Shown piece after piece: positions 38,501-53,200 of a stretch of 64,000 nt of DNA (within the stretch, counting starts at the first letter, position 1; the number at the start of each line of letters is the position of its first letter). The translations under genes and the position numbers were made by a program. The DNA comes from Sisyra terminalis (taxonomy: Eukaryota; Arthropoda; Insecta; Neuroptera; Sisyridae). The stretch spans positions 1,550,001-1,614,000 of the forward strand of contig OY292277.1 of the NCBI GenBank assembly GCA_958496175.1. Reading direction: 5' to 3'. Below the pieces are notes generated by a model. That model did no database searches. It was not told where the DNA came from and saw only the letters and a list, made by a program, of their open reading frames with translations.

Positions 38501-41026
38501 AGAAAAGATTCAAACATTAATATTCAATCAGACTATAGCAAAAGAAAACATCCCTTATATCCGGTTTTTTCCAATTTAAATTGTCCTTGTTTTAGCTTTA
38601 AAATGGAGTTGTGGACGTCCTGTTACCCACAGGAAGAAAATTTCTTCTAATTGTAATTCACTTAAACGTCCATAATCTTAATTTCTTGAGAAAACTAGGC
38701 CTTATTTTGAAAAATCTGTCATTAAACAGGCCTTATTTCAGACGGAAAATGTCACATTAATTTACGGCTCTAAAACTACCAGGTTTGAACTCCTGGCAAA
38801 CTATCCCGATACATTAATGTTTCTTTTTTTGAGAACTTGGAGAAAGATTCAAACATTAATATTCAATCAGACTATAGCAAAAAAAACCATCCCTTAAATC
38901 CGGTTTTTCCCAATTTAAATTGGCCTTGTTTAAACTTTTGAAATGGAATTGTGGACGTCCTGTTACCCACAGGAAGAAAATTTCTTCAAATTGTAATTCA
39001 CTTAAACGTCCCTAATCTTAATTTCTTGCGAAAACTAGGCCTTATTTTGAAAAATCTGTCATTAAACAGGCCTTATTTCAGACGGAAAATGTCACATCAA
39101 TTTACGGCTCTAAAACCTCCAGGTTTAAATTCCTGGCAAACTATCCTGAAACATTAATGTTTCTTTTTTTGAGAACTTGGAGAAAGATTCAAACATTAAT
39201 ATTCAATCAGACTATAGCAAAAGAAAACATCCCTTATATCCGGTTTTTTCCAATTTAAATTGTCCTTGTTTTAGCTTTAAAATGGAGTTGTGGACGTCCT
39301 GTTACCCACAGGAAGAAAATTTCTTCTAATTGTAATTCACTTAAACGTCCATAATCTTAATTTCTTGAGAAAACTAGGCCTTATTTTGAAAAATCTGTCA
39401 TTAAACAGGCCTTATTTCAGACGGAAAATGTCACATTAATTTACGGCTCTAAAACTACCAGGTTTGAACTCCTGGCAAACTATCCCGATACATTAATGTT
39501 TCATTTTTTGAGAACTTGGAGAAAGATTCAAACATTAATATTCAATCAGACTATAGCAAAAAAAACCATCCCTTTAATCCGGTTTTTCCCAATTTAAATT
39601 GGCCTTGTTTAAACTTTTGAAATGGAATTGTGGACGTCCTGTTACCCACAGGAAGAAAATTTCTTCAAATTGTAATTCACTTAAACGTCCCTAATCTTAA
39701 TTTCTTGAGAAAACTAGGCCTTATTTTGAAAAATCGGCCATTAAACTGGCCTTATTTCAGACGGAAAATGTCACATCAATTTACGGCTCTAAAACCTCCA
39801 GGTTTAAATTCCTGGCAAACTATCCTGATACATTAATGTTTCTTTTTTTGAGAACTTGGAGAAAGATTCAAACATTAATATTCAATCAGACTATAGCAAA
39901 AGAAAACATCCCTTATATCCGGTTTTTTCCAATTTAAATTGTCCTTGTTTTAGCTTTAAAATGGAGTTGTGGACGTCCTGTTACCCACAGGAAGAAAATT
40001 TCTTCTAATTGTAATTCACTTAAACGTCCATAATCTTAATTTCTTGAGAAAACTAGGCCTTATTTTGAAAAATCTGTCATTAAACAGGCCTTATTTCAGA
40101 CGGAAAATGTCACATTAATTTACGGCTCTAAAACTACCAGGTTTGAACTCCTGGCAAACTATCCCGATACATTAATGTTTCATTTTTTGAGAACTTGGAG
40201 AAAGATTCAAACATTAATATTCAATCAGACTATAGCAAAAAAAACCATCCCTTTAATCCGGTTTTTCCCAATTTAAATTGGCCTTGTTTAAACTTTTGAA
40301 ATGGAATTGTGGACGTCCTGTTACCCACAGGAAGAAAATTTCTTCAAATTGTAATTCACTTAAACGTCCCTAATCTTAATTTCTTGAGAAAACTAGGCCT
40401 TATTTTGAAAAATCGGCCATTAAACTGGCCTTATTTCAGACGGAAAATGTCACATCAATTTACGGCTCTAAAACCTCCAGGTTTAAATTCCTGGCAAACT
40501 ATCCTGATACATTAATGTTTCTTTTTTTGAGAACTTGGAGAAAGATTCAAACATTAATATTCAATCAGACTATAGCAAAAGAAAACATCCCTTATATCCG
40601 GTTTTTTCCAATTTAAATTGTCCTTGTTTTAGCTTTAAAATGGAGTTGTGGACGTCCTGTTACCCACAGGAAGAAAATTTCTTCTAATTGTAATTCACTT
40701 AAACGTCCATAATCTTAATTTCTTGAGAAAACTAGGCCTTATTTTGAAAAATCTGTCATTAAACAGGCCTTATTTCAGACGGAAAATGTCATATCAATTT
40801 ACGGCTCTTAACTTCCCGGTTTAAATCCCCGGCAAACTATCCCGATAAATTAATGTTTCTTTTTTTGAGAACGTGGAGAAAGATTCAAACATTAATATTC
40901 AATCAGACTATAGCAAAAGAAAACATCCCTTATATCCGGTTTTTTCCAATTTAAATTGTCCTTGTTTTAGCTTTAAAATGGAGTTGTGGACGTCCTGTTA
41001 CCCACAGGAAGAAAATTTCTTCAAAT
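35596..41026 (+). repeat. 5431-bp tandem duplication, second copy
   Basis: Direct adjacent copy of 30165-35595, with the same monomer order and shared private variants. It keeps the canonical gtggacgtcc at 38271 where the first copy has gtgaacgtcc, so that substitution happened after duplication, or the base was restored. Near-identity over 5.4 kb in a satellite means the event is recent. Confidence 0.9.
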
Positions 41027-41939
41027 TGTAATTCACTTAAACGTCCCTAATCTTAATTTCTTGAGAAAACTAGGCCTTATTTTGAAAAATCTGTCATTAA
41101 ACAGGCCTTATTTCAGACGGAAAATGTCACATTAATTTACGGCTCTAAAACTACCAGGTTAGAACTCCTGGCAAACTATCCCGATACATTAATGTTTCTT
41201 TTTTTGAGAACTTGGAGAAAGATTCAAACATTAATATTCAATCAGACTATAGCAAAAAAAACCATCCCTTAAATCCGGTTTTTCCCAATTTAAATTGGCC
41301 TTGTTTAAACTTTTGAAATGGAATTGTGGACGTCCTGTTACCCACAGGAAGAAAATTTCTTCAAATTGTAATTCACTTAAACGTCCCTAATCTTAATTTC
41401 TTGAGAAAACTAGGCCTTATTTTGAAAAATCGGCCATTAAACTGGCCTTATTTCAGACGGAAAATGTCACATCAATTTACGGCTCTAAAACCTCCAGGTT
41501 TAAATTCCTGGCAAACTATCCTGATACATTAATGTTTCTTTTTTTGAGAACTTGGAGAAAGATTCAAACATTAATATTCAATCAGACTATAGCAAAAGAA
41601 AACATCCCTTATATCCGGTTTTTTCCAATTTAAATTGTCCTTGTTTTAGCTTTAAAATGGAGTTGTGGACGTCCTGTTACCCACAGGATGAAAATTTCTT
41701 CAAATTGTAATTCACTTAAACGTCCCTAATCTTAATTTCTTGAGAAAACTAGGCCTTATTTTGAAAAATCGGCCATTAAACTGGCCTTATTTCAGACGGA
41801 AAATGTCACATCAATTTACGGCTCTAAAACTTCCCGGCTTAAATTCCCGGCAAACTATCTCGATACATTAATGTTTCTTTTTTTGAGAGCTTGGAAAAAG
41901 ATTCAAGCATTAATATTCAATTAAACTATAGCAAATGAA

Positions 41940-43296
41940 ACCATCCCTTATATCCGGTTTTTTCCAATTTAAATTGTCCTTGTTTTAGCTTTAAAATGGA
42001 GTTGTGGACGTCCTGTTACCCACAGGAAGAAAATTTCTTCTAATTGTAATTCACTTAAACGTCCATAATCTTAATTTCTTGAGAAAACTAGGCCTTATTT
42101 TGAAAAATCTGTCATTAAACAGGCCTTATTTCAGACGGAAAATGTCACATTAATTTACGGCTCTAAAACTACCAGGTTTGAACTCCTGGCAAACTATCCC
42201 GATACATTAATGTTTCATTTTTTGAGAACTTGGAGAAAGATTCAAACATTAATATTCAATCAGACTATAGCAAAAAAAACCATCCCTTTAATCCGGTTTT
42301 TCCCAATTTAAATTGGCCTTGTTTAAACTTTTGAAATGGAATTGTGGACGTCCTGTTACCCACAGGAAGAAAATTTCTTCAAATTGTAATTCACTTAAAC
42401 GTCCCTAATCTTAATTTCTTGCGAAAACTAGGCCTTATTTTGAAAAATCTGTCATTAAACAGGCCTTATTTCAGACGGAAAATGTCACATCAATTTACGG
42501 CTCTAAAACCTCCAGGTTTAAATTCCTGGCAAACTATCCTGATACATTAATGTTTCTTTTTTTGAGAACTTGGAGAAAGATTCAAACATTAATATTCAAT
42601 CAGACTATAGCAAAAGAAAACATCCCTTATATCCGGTTTTTTCCAATTTAAATTGTCCTTGTTTTAGCTTTAAAATGGAGTTGTGGACGTCCTGTTGCCC
42701 ACAGGAAGAAAATTTCTTCAACTTGTAATTCACTTAAACGTCCCTAATCTTAATTTCTTGCGAAAACTAGGCCTTATTTTGAAAAATCTGTCATTAAACA
42801 GGCCTTATTTAAGACGGAAAATGTCATATCCATTTACGGCTCTAAAACTTCCCGGTTTAAACTCCCGGCAAACTATCCCGATACATTAATGTTTCTTTTT
42901 TTGAGAGCTTGGAGAAAGATTCAAGCATTAATATTCAATTAAACTATAGCAAAAGAAACCATCCCTTATATCCGGTTTTTTCCAATTTAAATTGTCCTTG
43001 TTTTAGCTTTAAAATGGAGTTGTGGACGTCCTGTTACCCACAGGATGAAAATTTTTTCAAATTGTAATTCACTTAAACGTCCCTAATCTTAATTTCTTGA
43101 GAAAACTAGGCCTTATTTTGAAAAATCGGCCATTAAACTGGCCTTATTTCAGACGGAAAATGTCACATCAATTTACGGCTCTAAAACCTCCAGGTTTAAA
43201 TTCCAGGCAAACTATCCTGATACATTAATGTTTCTTTTTTTGAGAACTTGGAGAAAGATTCAAACATTAATATTCAATCAGACTATAGCAAAAGAA
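41940..43296 (+). repeat. 1357-bp tandem duplication, first copy (4 monomers)
   Basis: Landmarks 42344 and 42683 recur at 43701 and 44040, offset 1357. Shared private variants: cttcaacttgtaatt (42717/44074), gatgaaaattttttc (43043/44400), ttccaggcaaac and tgtttcattttttgag (42211/43568). This copy alone has ctgttgcccacagg (about 42691), which breaks the usual ctgttaccc. Confidence 0.87.
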
Positions 43297-44653
43297 AACA
43301 TCCCTTATATCCGGTTTTTTCCAATTTAAATTGTCCTTGTTTTAGCTTTAAAATGGAGTTGTGGACGTCCTGTTACCCACAGGAAGAAAATTTCTTCTAA
43401 TTGTAATTCACTTAAACGTCCATAATCTTAATTTCTTGAGAAAACTAGGCCTTATTTTGAAAAATCTGTCATTAAACAGGCCTTATTTCAGACGGAAAAT
43501 GTCACATTAATTTACGGCTCTAAAACTACCAGGTTTGAACTCCTGGCAAACTATCCCGATACATTAATGTTTCATTTTTTGAGAACTTGGAGAAAGATTC
43601 AAACATTAATATTCAATCAGACTATAGCAAAAAAAACCATCCCTTTAATCCGGTTTTTCCCAATTTAAATTGGCCTTGTTTAAACTTTTGAAATGGAATT
43701 GTGGACGTCCTGTTACCCACAGGAAGAAAATTTCTTCAAATTGTAATTCACTTAAACGTCCCTAATCTTAATTTCTTGCGAAAACTAGGCCTTATTTTGA
43801 AAAATCTGTCATTAAACAGGCCTTATTTCAGACGGAAAATGTCACATCAATTTACGGCTCTAAAACCTCCAGGTTTAAATTCCTGGCAAACTATCCTGAT
43901 ACATTAATGTTTCTTTTTTTGAGAACTTGGAGAAAGATTCAAACATTAATATTCAATCAGACTATAGCAAAAGAAAACATCCCTTATATCCGGTTTTTTC
44001 CAATTTAAATTGTCCTTGTTTTAGCTTTAAAATGGAGTTGTGGACGTCCTGTTACCCACAGGAAGAAAATTTCTTCAACTTGTAATTCACTTAAACGTCC
44101 CTAATCTTAATTTCTTGCGAAAACTAGGCCTTATTTTGAAAAATCTGTCATTAAACAGGCCTTATTTAAGACGGAAAATGTCATATCCATTTACGGCTCT
44201 AAAACTTCCCGGTTTAAACTCCCGGCAAACTATCCCGATACATTAATGTTTCTTTTTTTGAGAGCTTGGAGAAAGATTCAAGCATTAATATTCAATTAAA
44301 CTATAGCAAAAGAAACCATCCCTTATATCCGGTTTTTTCCAATTTAAATTGTCCTTGTTTTAGCTTTAAAATGGAGTTGTGGACGTCCTGTTACCCACAG
44401 GATGAAAATTTTTTCAAATTGTAATTCACTTAAACGTCCCTAATCTTAATTTCTTGAGAAAACTAGGCCTTATTTTGAAAAATCGGCCATTAAACTGGCC
44501 TTATTTCAGACGGAAAATGTCACATCAATTTACGGCTCTAAAACCTCCAGGTTTAAATTCCAGGCAAACTATCCTGATACATTAATGTTTCTTTTTTTGA
44601 GAACTTGGAGAAAGATTCAAACATTAATATTCAATCAGACTATAGCAAAAGAA
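43297..44653 (+). repeat. 1357-bp tandem duplication, second copy
   Basis: Adjacent copy of 41940-43296, with the same linked variants and the canonical ctgttacccacagg. It also carries the tgtttcattttttgag variant seen in the 679-bp dimers at 34 and 39-40 kb, so this variant spread through more than one duplication. Confidence 0.87.
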
Positions 44654-47519
44654 AACATCCCTTATATCCGGTTTTTTCCAATTTAAATTGTCCTTGTTTT
44701 AGCTTTAAAATGGAGTTGTGGACGTCCTGTTACCCACAGGAAGAAAATTTCTTCAAATTGTAATTCACTTAAACGTCCCTAATCTTAATTTCTTGCGAAA
44801 ACTAGGCCTTATTTTGAAAAATCTGTCATTAAACAGGCCTTATTTCAGACGGAAAATGTCATATCCATTTACGGCTCTAAAACTTCCCGGTTTAAACTCC
44901 CGGCAAACTATCCCGATACATTAATGTTTCTTTTTTTGAGAGCTTGGAGAAAGATTCAAGCATTAATATTCAATTAAACTATAGCAAAAGAAACCATCCC
45001 TTATATCCGGTTTTTTCCAATTTAAATTGTCCTTGTTTTAGCTTTAAAATGGAGTTGTGGACGTCCTGTTACCCACAGGATGAAAATTTCTTCAAATTGT
45101 AATTCACTTAAACGTCCCTAATCTTAATTTCTTGAGAAAACTAGGCCTTATTTTGAAAAATCGGCCATTAAACTGGCCTTATTTCAGACGGAAAATGTCA
45201 CATCAATTTACGGCTCTAAAACCTCCAGGTTTAAATTCCTGGCAAACTATCCTGATACATTAATGTTTCTTTTTTTGAGAACTTGGAGAAAGATTCAAAC
45301 ATTAATATTCAATCAGACTATAGCAAAAGAAAACATCCCTTATATCCGGTTTTTTCCAATTTAAATTGTCCTTGTTTTAGCTTTAAAATGGAGTTGTGGA
45401 CGTCCTGTTACCCACAGGATGAAAATTTCTTCAAATTGTAATTCACTTAAACGTCCCTAATCTTAATTTCTTGAGAAAACTAGGCCTTATTTTGAAAAAT
45501 CGGCCATTAAACTGGCCTTATTTCAGACGGAAAATGTCACATCAATTTACGGCTCTAAAACTTCCCGGCTTAAATTCCCGGCAAACTATCTCGATACATT
45601 AATGTTTCTTTTTTTGAGAGCTTGGAAAAAGATTCAAGCATTAATATTCAATTAAACTATAGCAAATGAAACCATCCCTTATATCCGGTTTTTTCCAATT
45701 TAAATTGTCCTTGTTTTAGCTTTAAAATGGAGTTGTGGACGTCCTGTTACCCACAGGAAGAAAATTTCTTCCGATTGTAATTCACTTAAACGTCCCTAAT
45801 CTTAATTTCTTGAGAAAACTAGGCCTTATTTTGAAAAATCGGCCATTAAACTGGCCTTATTTCAGACGGAAAATGTCACATCAATTTACGGCTCTAAAAC
45901 CTCCAGGTTTAAATTCCTGGCAAACTATCCTGATACATTAATGTTTCTTTTTTTGAGAACTTGGAGAAAGATTCAAACATTAATATTCAATCAGACTATA
46001 GCAAAAGAAAACATCCCTTATATCCGGTTTTTTCCAATTTAAATTGTCCTTGTTTTAGCTTTAAAATGGAGTTGTGGACGTCCTGTTACCCACAGGATGA
46101 AAATTTCTTCAAATTGTAATTCACTTAAACGTCCCTAATTTTAATTTCTTGAGAAAACTAGGCCTTATTTTGAAAAATCGGCCATTAAACTGGCCTTATT
46201 TCAGACGGAAAATGTCATATCAATTTACGGCTCTTAACTTCCCGGTTTAAATTCCCGGCAAACTATCCCGATAAATTAATGTTTCTTTTTTTGAGAACGT
46301 GGAGAAAGATTCAAACATTAATATTCAATCAGACTATAGCAAAAGAAAACATCCCTTATATCCGGTTTTTCCCAATTTAAATTGGCCTTGTATTAGCTTT
46401 GAAATGGAATTGTGGACGTCCTGTTACCCACAGGAAGAAAATTTCTTCAAATTGTAATTCACTTAAACGTCCCTAATCTTAATTTTGTGAGAAAACTAGG
46501 CCTTATTTTGAAAAATCGGCCATTAAACTGGCCTTATTTCAGACGGAAAATGTCACATCAATTTACGGCTCTAAAACTTCCCGGTTTAAATTCCCGGCAA
46601 ACTATCCCGACAAATTAATGTTTCTTTTTTTGAGAACGTGGAGAAAGATTCAAACATTAATATTCAATCAGACTATAGCAAAAAAAAACCATCCCTTATA
46701 TCCGGTTTTTCCCAATTTAAATTGGCCTTGTTTTAACTTTGAAATGGAATTGTGGACGTCCTGTTACCCACAGGAAGAAAATTTCTTCAAATTGTAATTC
46801 ACTTAAACGTCCCTAATCTTAATTTCTTGAGAAAACTAGGCCTTATTTTGAAAAATCGGCCATTAAACTGGCCTTATTTCAGACGGAAAATGTCATATCA
46901 ATTTACGGCTCTTAAACTTCCCGGTTTAAATTCCCGGCAAACTATCCCGATAAATTAATGTTTTTTTTTGAGAACGTGGAGAAAGATTCAAACATTAATA
47001 TTCAATCAGATTATAGCAAAAGAAAACATCCCTTATATCCGGTTTTCCCAATTTAAATTGGCCTTGTTTTAGATTTGAAATTGAATTGTGGTCGTCCTGT
47101 TACCCACAGGAAGAAAATTTCTTCAAATTGTAATTCACTTAAACGTCCCTTATCTTAATTTCTTGAGAAAACTAAGCCTTATTTTGAAAAATCGGCCATT
47201 AAACTGGCCTTATTTCAGACGGAAAATGTCACATCAATTCACGGCTCTAAAATCTCCAGGTATAAATTTCTGGCAAACTATCCCGGTACATTAATGTTTC
47301 TTTTTTTGAGAACGTGGAGAAAGATTCAAGTATGAATATTCAATTAGACTATAGCAAAAGAAAACATCCCTTATATCCGGTTTTTCCCTATTTAAATTGG
47401 CCTTGTTTTAGCTTTGAAATGGAATTGTGGACGTCCTGTTACCCACAGGAAGAAAATTTCTTTCCATTGTTATTTATTAGATAGCTTAAATCTACAAACA
47501 TTGATATAACAAGGCCTAA

Positions 47520-47813
47520 ATTCATTTTCTAAATTATTTCTATTTTCAAACAATTCTAATTTGTTGGCAATTCGAATTGTTTAGAATTTTGAATTAAGAC
47601 AACGCCACAATGTGTTTCGAATTTAGTTGGAAGCTATGAGTACATCCACCTGACTCACAGGTGGCACTAAAAACTTAAGGTGGTTAAGTGACATTACATG
47701 TCAAGAGTTCACACGTTCTAGCATAGATGGAAAGACAGCAGATGTCAATTTGACAACTAACTTTTGATAGTATTTCAAATTTTAATTGTATATAATATTA
47801 AAATTTAATTGTA
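47520..47813 (+). repeat. Hairpin-rich insert, copy 5
   Basis: Same core and junctions as the other copies. It lies inside the first copy of a 3409-bp tandem duplication, whose second copy carries the insert at 50929. A private substitution (caagtatgaat for caagcatgaat near 47330) distinguishes its left flank. Confidence 0.92.
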
Positions 47814-48836
47814 TTTCTTCTCATTGTAAATCACTAAAAAGCCTTAAATCTAAAAACGTTGAGAAAACAAGGCCTTATATTGAAAAAACACCCTTTTAAA
47901 CGGCCTTATTTCTGACGGAAAATGTCACATCAATTTACGGCTCTAAAACTTCCCGGTTTAAATTCCCGGCAAACTATCCCGATATATTAATGTTACTTTT
48001 TTTGAGAACTTGGAGAAAGATTCAAACATTAATATTCAATCAGACTATAGCAAAAAAAAACCATCCCTTATATCCGGTGTTTGCTAATTTGAATTGGCCT
48101 TGTTTAAACTTTGAAATGGAATTGAGGACGTCCTGTTACCCACAGGAAGAAAATTTCTTCAAATTGTAATTCACTTAAACGTCCCTAATCTTAATTTCTT
48201 GAGAAAACTAGGCCTTATTTTGAAAAATCTGTCATTAAACAGGCCTTATTTCAGACGGAAAATGTCACATCTATTTAAGGCTCTAAAACTTCCCGGTTTA
48301 AATTCCCGGCAAACTATCCCGATACATTAATGTTTCTTTTTTTGAGAACGTGGGAAAAGATTCAAACATTAATATTCAGTCAGACTATAGCAAAAGAAAA
48401 CATCCCTTATATCCTGTTTTTCCCAATTTAAATTGGCCTTGTTTAAACTTTGAAATGGAATTGTGGACGTCCTGTTACCCACAGGAAGAAAATTTCTTCA
48501 AATTGTAATTCACTTAAACGTCCCTAATCTTAATTTCTTGAGAAAACTAGGCCTTATTTTGAAAAATCTGTCATTAAACAGGCCTTATTTCAGACGGAAA
48601 ATGTCTCATCTATTTAAGGCTCTAAAACTTCCCGGTTTAAATTCCCGGCAAACTATCCCGATACATCAATGTTTCTTTTTTTGAGAACGAAGAAAAAGAT
48701 TCAAACATTAATATTCAATCAGACTATAGCAAAAGAAAACATCCCTTATATCCGGTTTTTTCCAATTTAAGTTGGCCTTGTTTTAACTTTGAAATGGAAT
48801 TGTGGACGTCCTGTTACCCACAGGAAGAAAATTTCT

Positions 48837-48950
48837 TCCGATTGTAATTCAATAAAACGTCAACAATCTTAATTTATTGGAAAAACTAGACCTTATTTTG
48901 AAAAATCTGTCATTAAACAGGCCTTATTTCAGACGGAAAATGTCACATCT
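48837..48950 (+). repeat. Mismatched tract within the 3409-bp duplication
   Basis: Here the first copy reads cttccgattgtaattcaa and ttattggaaaaac, a subtype also seen in the right-hand array (63140-63190, 63478-63530). The second copy at +3409 has the common cttcaaattg and cttgagaaaac. Flanking sequence on both sides agrees between copies. The simplest reading is conversion of the second copy by a neighbouring monomer. Confidence 0.7.
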
Positions 48951-50258
48951 ATTTAAGGCTCTAAAACTTCCCGGTTTAAATTCCCGGCAAACTATCCCGA
49001 TACATTAATGTTTCTTTTTTTGAGAACGTGGAGAAAGATTCAAACATTAATATTCAATCAGACTATAGCAAAAAAAACAATCCCTAATATCCTGTTTTTC
49101 CCAATTTTAATTGTCCTTGTTTTAGCTTTGAAATGGAATTGTGCACGTCCTGTTACCCACAGGAAGAAAATTTCTATCGATTGTAATTCAATAAAACGTC
49201 CCTTATCCTAATTTCTTGAGATAACTAAGCCTTATTTTGAAAAATCGGCCATTAAACTGGCCTTTTTTCAGACGGAAAATGTCACATCAATTTACGGCTC
49301 TAAAACCTCTAGGTTTAAATTCCTGGCAAACTATCCTGATACATTAATGTTTCTTTATTTGAGAACTTGGAGAAAGATTCAAACATTAATATTCAATCAG
49401 ACTATAGCTAAAAAAAACCATCCCTTATATCCGGTTTTTCCCAATTTAAATTGGCATTGTTTTAGCTTTGAAATGGAATTGTGGACGTCCTCTTACCCAC
49501 AGGAAGAAAATTTCTTCAAATCTTAATTCACTTAAACGTCCCTAATCTTAATTTCTTGAGAAAACTAGGCCTTATTTTGAAAAATCTGTCATTAAACAGG
49601 CCTTATTTCAGACGGAAAATGTCACATTAATCTACGGCTCTAAAACTACCAGGTTTAAACTCCTGGCAAACTATCCCGATACATTAATGTTTCTTTTTTT
49701 GAGAACTTGGAGAAAGATTCAAACATTACTATTCAATCAGACTATAGCAAAAAAAAACCATCCCTTATATCCGGTTTTTCCCAATTTAAATTGGCATTGT
49801 TTTAGCTTTGAAATGGAATTGTGGACGTCCTCTTACCCACAGGAAGAAAATTTCTTCAAATTGTAATTCACTTAAACGTCCCTTATCTTAATTTCTTGAG
49901 AAAACTAGGTCTTATTTTGAAAAATCTGTCATTAAACAGGCCTTATTTCAGACGGAAAATGTCTCATCTATTTAAGGCTCTAAAACTTCCCGGTTTAAAT
50001 TTCCGGCAAACTATCCCGATACATTAATGTTTCTTTTTTTGAGAACGTGGAAAAAGATTCAAACATTAATATTCAATCAGACTATAGCAAAAAAAACCAT
50101 CCCTTATATCCGGTTTTTCCCAATTTAAATTGGCCTTGTTTAAACTTTTGAAATGGAATTGTGGACGTCCTGTTACCCACAGGAAGAAAATTTCTTCAAA
50201 TTGTAATTCAATTAAACGTCCCTAATCTTAATTTCTTGAGAAAACTAGGCCTTATTTT

Positions 50259-53200
50259 GAAAAATCGGCCATTAAACTGGCCTTATTTCAGACGGAAAAT
50301 GTCATATCAATTTACGGCTCTTAAACTTCCCGGTTTAAATTCCCGGCAAACTATCCCGATAAATTAATGTTTTTTTTTGAGAACGTGGAGAAAGATTCAA
50401 ACATTAATATTCAATCAGATTATAGCAAAAGAAAACATCCCTTATATCCGGTTTTCCCAATTTAAATTGGCCTTGTTTTAGATTTGAAATTGAATTGTGG
50501 TCGTCCTGTTACCCACAGGAAGAAAATTTCTTCAAATTGTAATTCACTTAAACGTCCCTTATCTTAATTTCTTGAGAAAACTAAGCCTTATTTTGAAAAA
50601 TCGGCCATTAAACTGGCCTTATTTCAGACGGAAAATGTCACATCAATTCACGGCTCTAAAATCTCCAGGTATAAATTTCTGGCAAACTATCCCGGTACAT
50701 TAATGTTTCTTTTTTTGAGAACGTGGAGAAAGATTCAAGCATGAATATTCAATTAGACTATAGCAAAAGAAAACATCCCTTATATCCGGTTTTTCCCTAT
50801 TTAAATTGGCCTTGTTTTAGCTTTGAAATGGAATTGTGGACGTCCTGTTACCCACAGGAAGAAAATTTCTTTCCATTGTTATTTATTAGATAGCTTAAAT
50901 CTACAAACATTGATATAACAAGGCCTAAATTCATTTTCTAAATTATTTCTATTTTCAAACAATTCTAATTTGTTGGCAATTCGAATTGTTTAGAATTTTG
51001 AATTAAGACAACGCCACAATGTGTTTCGAATTTAGTTGGAAGCTATGAGTACATCCACCTGACTCACAGGTGGCACTAAAAACTTAAGGTGGTTAAGTGA
51101 CATTACATGTCAAGAGTTCACACGTTCTAGCATAGATGGAAAGACAGCAGATGTCAATTTGACAACTAACTTTTGATAGTATTTCAAATTTTAATTGTAT
51201 ATAATATTAAAATTTAATTGTATTTCTTCTCATTGTAAATCACTAAAAAGCCTTAAATCTAAAAACGTTGAGAAAACAAGGCCTTATATTGAAAAAACAC
51301 CCTTTTAAACGGCCTTATTTCTGACGGAAAATGTCACATAAATTTACGGCTCTAAAACTTCCCGGTTTAAATTCCCGGCAAACTATCCCGATATATTAAT
51401 GTTACTTTTTTTGAGAACTTGGAGAAAGATTCAAACATTAATATTCAATCAGACTATAGCAAAAAAAAACCATCCCTTATATCCGGTGTTTGCTAATTTG
51501 AATTGGCCTTGTTTAAACTTTGAAATGGAATTGAGGACGTCCTGTTACCCACAGGAAGAAAATTTCTTCAAATTGTAATTCACTTAAACGTCCCTAATCT
51601 TAATTTCTTGAGAAAACTAGGCCTTATTTTGAAAAATCTGTCATTAAACAGGCCTTATTTCAGACGGAAAATGTCACATCTATTTAAGGCTCTAAAACTT
51701 CCCGGTTTAAATTCCCGGCAAACTATCCCGATACATTAATGTTTCTTTTTTTGAGAACGTGGGAAAAGATTCAAACATTAATATTCAGTCAGACTATAGC
51801 AAAAGAAAACATCCCTTATATCCTGTTTTTCCCAATTTAAATTGGCCTTGTTTAAACTTTGAAATGGAATTGTGGACGTCCTGTTACCCACAGGAAGAAA
51901 ATTTCTTCAAATTGTAATTCACTTAAACGTCCCTAATCTTAATTTCTTGAGAAAACTAGGCCTTATTTTGAAAAATCTGTCATTAAACAGGCCTTATTTC
52001 AGACGGAAAATGTCTCATCTATTTAAGGCTCTAAAACTTCCCGGTTTAAATTCCCGGCAAACTATCCCGATACATCAATGTTTCTTTTTTTGAGAACGAA
52101 GAAAAAGATTCAAACATTAATATTCAATCAGACTATAGCAAAAGAAAACATCCCTTATATCCGGTTTTTTCCAATTTAAGTTGGCCTTGTTTTAACTTTG
52201 AAATGGAATTGTGGACGTCCTGTTACCCACAGGAAGAAAATTTCTTCAAATTGTAATTCACTTAAACGTCCCTAATCTTAATTTCTTGAGAAAACTAGGC
52301 CTTATTTTGAAAAATCTGTCATTAAACAGGCCTTATTTCAGACGGAAAATGTCTCATCTATTTAAGGCTCTAAAACTTCCCGGTTTAAATTCCCGGCAAA
52401 CTATCCCGATACATTAATGTTTCTTTTTTTGAGAACGTGGAGAAAGATTCAAACATTAATATTCAATCAGACTATAGCAAAAAAAACAATCCCTAATATC
52501 CTGTTTTTCCCAATTTTAATTGTCCTTGTTTTAGCTTTGAAATGGAATTGTGCACGTCCTGTTACCCACAGGAAGAAAATTTCTATCGATTGTAATTCAA
52601 TAAAACGTCCCTTATCCTAATTTCTTGAGATAACTAAGCCTTATTTTGAAAAATCGGCCATTAAACTGGCCTTTTTTCAGACGGAAAATGTCACATCAAT
52701 TTACGGCTCTAAAACCTCTAGGTTTAAATTCCTGGCAAACTATCCTGATACATTAATGTTTCTTTATTTGAGAACTTGGAGAAAGATTCAAACATTAATA
52801 TTCAATCAGACTATAGCTAAAAAAAACCATCCCTTATATCCGGTTTTTCCCAATTTAAATTGGCATTGTTTTAGCTTTGAAATGGAATTGTGGACGTCCT
52901 CTTACCCACAGGAAGAAAATTTCTTCAAATCTTAATTCACTTAAACGTCCCTAATCTTAATTTCTTGAGAAAACTAGGCCTTATTTTGAAAAATCTGTCA
53001 TTAAACAGGCCTTATTTCAGACGGAAAATGTCACATTAATCTACGGCTCTAAAACTACCAGGTTTAAACTCCTGGCAAACTATCCCGATACATTAATGTT
53101 TCTTTTTTTGAGAACTTGGAGAAAGATTCAAACATTAATATTCAATCAGACTATAGCAAAAAAAAACCATCCCTTATATCCGGTTTTTCCCAATTTAAAT

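Larger units (their letters stand above)
46850..50258 (+). repeat. 3409-bp tandem duplication with insert, first copy
   Basis: Includes insert copy 5. Landmarks 47088, 48463, 49008 and 49821 recur at 50497, 51872, 52417 and 53230 (offset 3409). Rare shared variants: aaaatctccaggtat, atacatcaatg (48661/52070), gaacgaagaaaaag, tgtgcacgtcc (49140/52549) and ctttatttgag. A tract around 48835-48950 does not match the partner copy although both sides do. Confidence 0.9.
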
